NCBI GenBank assembly: GCA_003265685.1
Contig: KZ836118.1
Span: 1 to 57,613, forward strand
Length of the DNA stretch: 57,613 bases
Origin: Piscinibacter caeni
GTDB lineage: Bacteria; Pseudomonadota; Gammaproteobacteria; Burkholderiales; Burkholderiaceae_C
Direction: 5' to 3'
Below are positions 54,404 through 57,613 of the stretch, piece after piece (the stretch's first letter is position 1; the number at the start of each line of letters is the position of its first letter). Under the pieces are notes generated by a model. The model did not search any database. It had not been told where the DNA came from and saw only the letters and a list, made by a program, of their open reading frames with translations. The translations under genes and the position numbers were made by a program.

Positions 54404-54768
54404 CACGTGGTCTCCTGCTGTTCGCCCACGGTGCGCGCGACCCGCGCTGGGCCCTGCCCTTCGAGGCCATCGTGCAGCGCATCGCCGCGCGCGCGCCCGG
54501 CCTGCCGGTGCGGCTCGCCTTCCTCGAGTTCATGGCCCCCACCCTGCCCGAGGCCGGCGACGCGCTGGTCGCGCAGGGCTGCGACGAGATCGAGGTGGTG
54601 CCGCTGTTCCTCGGCGCCGGCGGCCATGTGCGCAAGGACCTGCCCGAGCTGCTCGCCCGGCTGCGCCAGGCCCATCCCGGCAGCACCTGGCTGCTGCGCC
54701 CGGCGATCGGCGAGGTCGACAGCGTGGTCGACGCAATGGCCCGCGCCGCGCTCGGCCATTCGAACTGA
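54400..54768 (+). CDS. CbiX/SirB-type chelatase family protein
   Basis: 122 aa, one chelatase domain. LLLFAHGARDPRW (His10) and PLFLGAGGHVRKDLP carry the two His residues expected to bind metal or the tetrapyrrole. Family members insert Co2+ or Fe2+ into sirohydrochlorin; a short single-domain form such as this usually dimerises. Sirohaem is the cofactor of sulphite and nitrite reductase, and the gene lies directly before cysB, which fits a role in sulphur assimilation. ATG overlaps the lptG stop. Which metal is inserted is uncertain. Confidence 0.8.
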   Translation: MTRGLLLFAHGARDPRWALPFEAIVQRIAARAPGLPVRLAFLEFMAPTLPEAGDALVAQGCDEIEVVPLFLGAGGHVRKDLPELLARLRQAHPGSTWLLRPAIGEVDSVVDAMARAALGHSN

Positions 54769-54770
54769 GA

Positions 54771-54799
54771 TGGAATAATCCGCGCGTTCCAAAGAACGC
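54771..54799 (+). promoter_or_regulatory. cysB promoter with an overlapping palindrome
   Basis: An extended -10 (TG-G-AATAAT, 54771-54779) lies upstream of cysB; transcription would begin near 54786. GCGTTC-CAAA-GAACGC (54784-54799) is a perfect 6-bp-arm inverted repeat across that start, 8 bp before the ATG. It is a candidate operator, possibly autoregulatory. Confidence 0.45.
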
Positions 54800-54807
54800 A
54801 CGGACAT

Positions 54808-55755
54808 ATGAACCTGCATCAGTTCCGCTTCGTGCAAGAGGCCGTCCGGCAGAACCTGAATCTGACCGAGACGGCCAAGGTGCTCTATACCTCGCAGCCG
54901 GGCATCTCCAAGGCCATCCTCGAGCTCGAGGACGAGCTCGGCGTGGACATCTTCGCGCGCCACGGCAAGCGCCTGCGGCGCGTCACCGAGCCCGGGCAGC
55001 AGGTGCTCAAGTCGATCGAGCTGATCATGCGCGAGGTCGGCAACCTCAAGCGCATCGGCGAGGAGTTCTCCAAGCAGGACGCCGGCACGCTCTCGATCGC
55101 CACCACGCACAGCCAGGCGCGCTACTTCCTGCCCGAGCCGATCGCGCAGCTGCGCCGGCGCTTCCCCAAGGTCAGCGTCAGCCTGCACCAGGGCTCGCCC
55201 GACCAGGTGGCGCGCTGGGTGCTCGAGGAGGTGGCCGACGTCGGCCTGGCCACCGAGGCGCTGGACGCGCACGAGGAGCTGGTCACGCTGCCGTGCTACG
55301 AATGGCAGCATGCGCTGGTGATGCCCGCCGGGCACCCGCTGGCGCAGCTCGAGCGGGTGGAACTGGAAGACCTGGCGCTGCAGCCGCTGGTCTCCTACCA
55401 CCCGTCGTTCAGCGGCCGCACGCGGGTCGACCAGGCCTTCGCGGCGCGCCGCCTGAAGCCCAACGTCGTGCTCGAGGCGATCGACGCCGACGTGATCAAG
55501 ACCTACGTGCGGCTCGGGCTCGGCGTGGGCATCGTCGCCGAGCTCGCGGTGCGCGACGATCCGCCCGGCGGCGAGCTCGTCTCGCGCCCGGTCGGCCACC
55601 TGTTCGGCCGCAACGTCACGCGCATCGCCTTCAAGCGCGGCGCCTACCTGCGCAGCTTCGTCTACGCCTTCGCCGAGATGCTGTCCGATCGGCTCAGCCG
55701 GGCGCTGGTGCTGCAGGCGATGACCGGGCCCAAGACCACCGACTATTCCCTGTAA
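54808..55755 (+). CDS. cysB: CysB-type LysR regulator
   Basis: 315 aa (E. coli CysB 324). Winged helix-turn-helix at residues 1-60: LHQFRFVQEAVRQNLNLTETAKVLYTSQPGISKAI is almost diagnostic for CysB/Cbl. The effector domain (about 90-300) includes TTHSQARYFLP, the sulphate/acetylserine-binding region, and ADVIKTYVRLGLGVGIV. It activates sulphate-assimilation genes when N-acetylserine is bound. It could also be Cbl-like (aliphatic sulphonate control), but a single copy near a sirohaem-type chelatase favours CysB. Confidence 0.87.
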   Translation: MNLHQFRFVQEAVRQNLNLTETAKVLYTSQPGISKAILELEDELGVDIFARHGKRLRRVTEPGQQVLKSIELIMREVGNLKRIGEEFSKQDAGTLSIATTHSQARYFLPEPIAQLRRRFPKVSVSLHQGSPDQVARWVLEEVADVGLATEALDAHEELVTLPCYEWQHALVMPAGHPLAQLERVELEDLALQPLVSYHPSFSGRTRVDQAFAARRLKPNVVLEAIDADVIKTYVRLGLGVGIVAELAVRDDPPGGELVSRPVGHLFGRNVTRIAFKRGAYLRSFVYAFAEMLSDRLSRALVLQAMTGPKTTDYSL

Positions 55756-55768
55756 GAAGCGTCCCACC

Positions 55769-56935
55769 ATGAGCGACACCGCCGTCCGCACCCCCGCCGT
55801 CGCGAGCCGCCTGCCGCGCGTGGGCACCACCATCTTCACCGTGATGTCCGCCCTCGCGCAGCAGCACGGCGCGGTCAACCTCGGCCAGGGCTTTCCCGAC
55901 TTCGACTGCGACCCGCGGCTGCTCGACGCGGTGAACGACGCCATGCGCGCCGGCCTGAACCAGTACCCGCCGATGGCCGGCGTGCCGGCGCTGCGCGAGG
56001 CGATCGCGGCCAAGATCGAGGCGCTCTACGGGCGCCGCTACGACCCGGGCAGCGAGATCACCGTCACCGCCGGGGCGACGCAGGCCATCATCACCGCCGT
56101 CCTGGCCGTGGTGCACCCGGGCGACGAGGTGATCGTGCTCGACCCCTGCTACGACAGCTACGAGCCCAACATCGAGCTGGCCGGCGGACGCGCGGTGCAC
56201 GTGCCGCTGACGCCGGGCACCTTCCGGCCCGATTTCGCGCGCATCGCCGCGGCGCTGAACCCGCGCACCCGGGCGATCATCGTCAACACGCCGCACAACC
56301 CGAGCGCGACGGTCTGGTCGGCCGAGGACATGCAGCGCCTGGCCGAACTGCTGCGGCCCACCGACGTGCTGCTGATCGCCGACGAGGTGTACGAGCACAT
56401 GGTCTACGACGGCGCGCGCCACGAGAGCGTGGCGCGCCACCCGGAGCTGGCGCAGCGGGCCTTCGTCGTCTCGAGCTTCGGCAAGACCTACCACGTCACG
56501 GGCTGGAAGATCGGCTACGTCGCCGCGCCCGCGGCGCTGACGGCGGAGTTCCGCAAGGTGCACCAGTTCAACGTGTTCACGGTCAACACGCCGATGCAGC
56601 ATGGCCTGGCCGCCTTCATGGCCGATGCCTCGCACCACCTGGAGTTGCCGGCCTTCTACCAGCGCAAGCGCGACCTGTTCCGCGCCGGGCTGGCGGGCAG
56701 CCGCTTCGCGCTGCTGCCCAGCCAGGGCAGCTACTTCCAGTGCGTGGACTACGGCGCGATCAGCGACGAGCCGGAGGAGGCCTTCTGCCGCCGCCTGACC
56801 ACCGAGCACGGCGTCGCGGCGATCCCGCTGTCGGCGTTCTACGCCGGCGGCTTCGAGCAGCACATCGTGCGCTTCTGCTTCGCCAAGAAGGACGAGACGC
56901 TCGCGCTCGCGCTGGAGCGCCTGGCGCGGCTCTGA
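55769..56935 (+). CDS. PLP-dependent aminotransferase, methionine-type (YbdL-like)
   Basis: 388 aa, class I/II aminotransferase. The PLP lysine is K239 in SSFGKTYHVTGWKIGY; NTPHNPSATVW and IADEVYEHMVYD are the other signatures. The subgroup with LGQGFPDFDCDPRLLDAVNDA and MSALAQQHGAVNLGQG resembles methionine aminotransferase (YbdL/MtnE) and kynurenine-oxoglutarate transaminases. It starts 13 bp after cysB, so probably the same transcript; a sulphur amino-acid role is consistent with that. Substrate is inferred. Confidence 0.82.
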   Translation: MSDTAVRTPAVASRLPRVGTTIFTVMSALAQQHGAVNLGQGFPDFDCDPRLLDAVNDAMRAGLNQYPPMAGVPALREAIAAKIEALYGRRYDPGSEITVTAGATQAIITAVLAVVHPGDEVIVLDPCYDSYEPNIELAGGRAVHVPLTPGTFRPDFARIAAALNPRTRAIIVNTPHNPSATVWSAEDMQRLAELLRPTDVLLIADEVYEHMVYDGARHESVARHPELAQRAFVVSSFGKTYHVTGWKIGYVAAPAALTAEFRKVHQFNVFTVNTPMQHGLAAFMADASHHLELPAFYQRKRDLFRAGLAGSRFALLPSQGSYFQCVDYGAISDEPEEAFCRRLTTEHGVAAIPLSAFYAGGFEQHIVRFCFAKKDETLALALERLARL

Positions 56936-56944
56936 TCGTCCGGC

Positions 56945-57613
56945 TCAGGTCGAGGACGCGCCGCCGCCCTCGTCCTTCGGGCGCACGTTGACCAGGCCGA
57001 GCAGCGGCTCGTCGCGCGACGGCGCCCGGCCGGGCAGCGCGATCGTCACGTCCAGGTCGAGCGCCGGGTTGAGCTGGTCGGTCGCGGCGAAGCCGAGCAG
57101 CCGGCTGGCGGTCAGCTTCTCGATCGGCTTCTCCGGCTCCTCGCCGTCCAGCGGCAGCAGCAGGTCCACCGCGCCGGCCACGCCGGGGTGCTCGGCCAGG
57201 TCGCGCGCGATCGAGTAGAGGAACAGCAGCTCGCGGTAGGCCGGCAGGTCGAAGGTGTCCGGGTTCTCGTCCTCGCGCAGCAGCGCGGCGTCCAGCGAGA
57301 GCGTCACGCGGGCCGGGTCGCTCCACAGGCGCTGCAGCTGGGCCATCGCCTCGGGGTAGTCCTCCAGCGACTTGCCGTGCGCCAGGTCGTGATCCCAGTC
57401 GGGCGCGTAGGTGTTGAAACGGTTGTTGAAGCGGTCGCGGATGCGCTCGTAGGCGTCGCGGTCGCCGCGCCGGCGGTAGATCTCCAGCAGCTTCAGGTAG
57501 GGCAGCGGACTCGCGCCGCCGCTGCTGCGTACATGGCCCATCAGCAGGTCGATGGCCGCCTCGTCCTGGCCCAGCACGACGAAGAAGTCGGCCTGCTGCT
57601 CCAGGTCGATCAG
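56945..57613 (-). CDS. C-terminal part of a FimV-like protein (start outside window)
   Basis: At least 222 codons, open at the window edge. The sequence LEQQADFFVVLGQDEAAIDLLMGHVR and LPYLKLLEIYRRRGDRDAYERIRDRF matches the helical TPR-like C-terminal domain of Burkholderiales FimV-like proteins. The rest (AELLFLYSIARDLAEHPG, then LDVTIALPGRAPSRDEPLL) is less typical. Full FimV has a peptidoglycan-binding LysM domain and acts in type IV pilus or polar protein assembly; that part is not visible here. It converges with the aminotransferase gene (9-bp gap). Confidence 0.65.
   Translation of the reverse strand: MIDLEQQADFFVVLGQDEAAIDLLMGHVRSSGGASPLPYLKLLEIYRRRGDRDAYERIRDRFNNRFNTYAPDWDHDLAHGKSLEDYPEAMAQLQRLWSDPARVTLSLDAALLREDENPDTFDLPAYRELLFLYSIARDLAEHPGVAGAVDLLLPLDGEEPEKPIEKLTASRLLGFAATDQLNPALDLDVTIALPGRAPSRDEPLLGLVNVRPKDEGGGASST

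Overview
The window is a high-GC chromosomal segment, most likely from a betaproteobacterium of the order Burkholderiales (Rubrivivax/Leptothrix/Roseateles-like). Pointers are a glucokinase fused to an RpiR-type regulator (a Burkholderiales hallmark), a CysB-type LysR regulator, the lptF-lptG/pepA/holC neighbourhood and the strong GC-biased codon use. No rRNA, insertion sequence or CRISPR array was seen; there is one tRNA gene.

Left chromosomal block (1-16064): maltodextrin uptake and entry into glycolysis. A glucokinase operon on the minus strand diverges from lamB, malK, malE, malF, malG, a secreted starch-binding PUD protein, a secreted GH13 amylase and a glucokinase-RpiR fusion. The shared regulatory region holds a perfect palindrome resembling HexR operators and an intrinsic terminator inside the lamB leader. 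A basic-amino-acid decarboxylase, an NfeD/QmcA membrane pair and tRNA-Ser(GGA) follow.

Island (about 16051-35056): a P4-type integrase lies directly downstream of the tRNA, and 15 bp of the tRNA 3' end recur as a direct repeat at 35042-35056. The integrase-proximal half carries excisionase-like regulators, unknown small genes, a primase-polymerase/helicase-like replication protein followed by an inverted-repeat cluster (candidate origin), and a DUF5681 protein. The distal half is cargo: a DUF4062-STAND NTPase, a small tyrosine recombinase, an H-NS-like protein, an MBL-fold hydrolase, a TIR protein paired with what looks like a catalytically dead TIR-like partner, a tandem DUF4062 protein, and a tight three-gene operon (zinc ribbon, tiny membrane protein, larger membrane protein). 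It reads as a defence island; part of it (about 30.3-33.3 kb) is visibly richer in AT than the rest.

Just beyond the right repeat sits a 1192-aa TIR-nSTAND protein with host-like composition, perhaps left by an earlier insertion at the same tRNA.

Right chromosomal block (38.9-57.6 kb): glycogen metabolism (glgC-glgA diverging from glgP-glgX-malQ), a branched-chain amino-acid binding protein, pepA-holC and a small gene, lptF-lptG-cbiX, cysB, a methionine-type aminotransferase and the end of a FimV-like gene. Together with the left block it covers uptake, periplasmic hydrolysis, storage and phosphorolysis of alpha-glucans; no branching enzyme (glgB) is present in the window.
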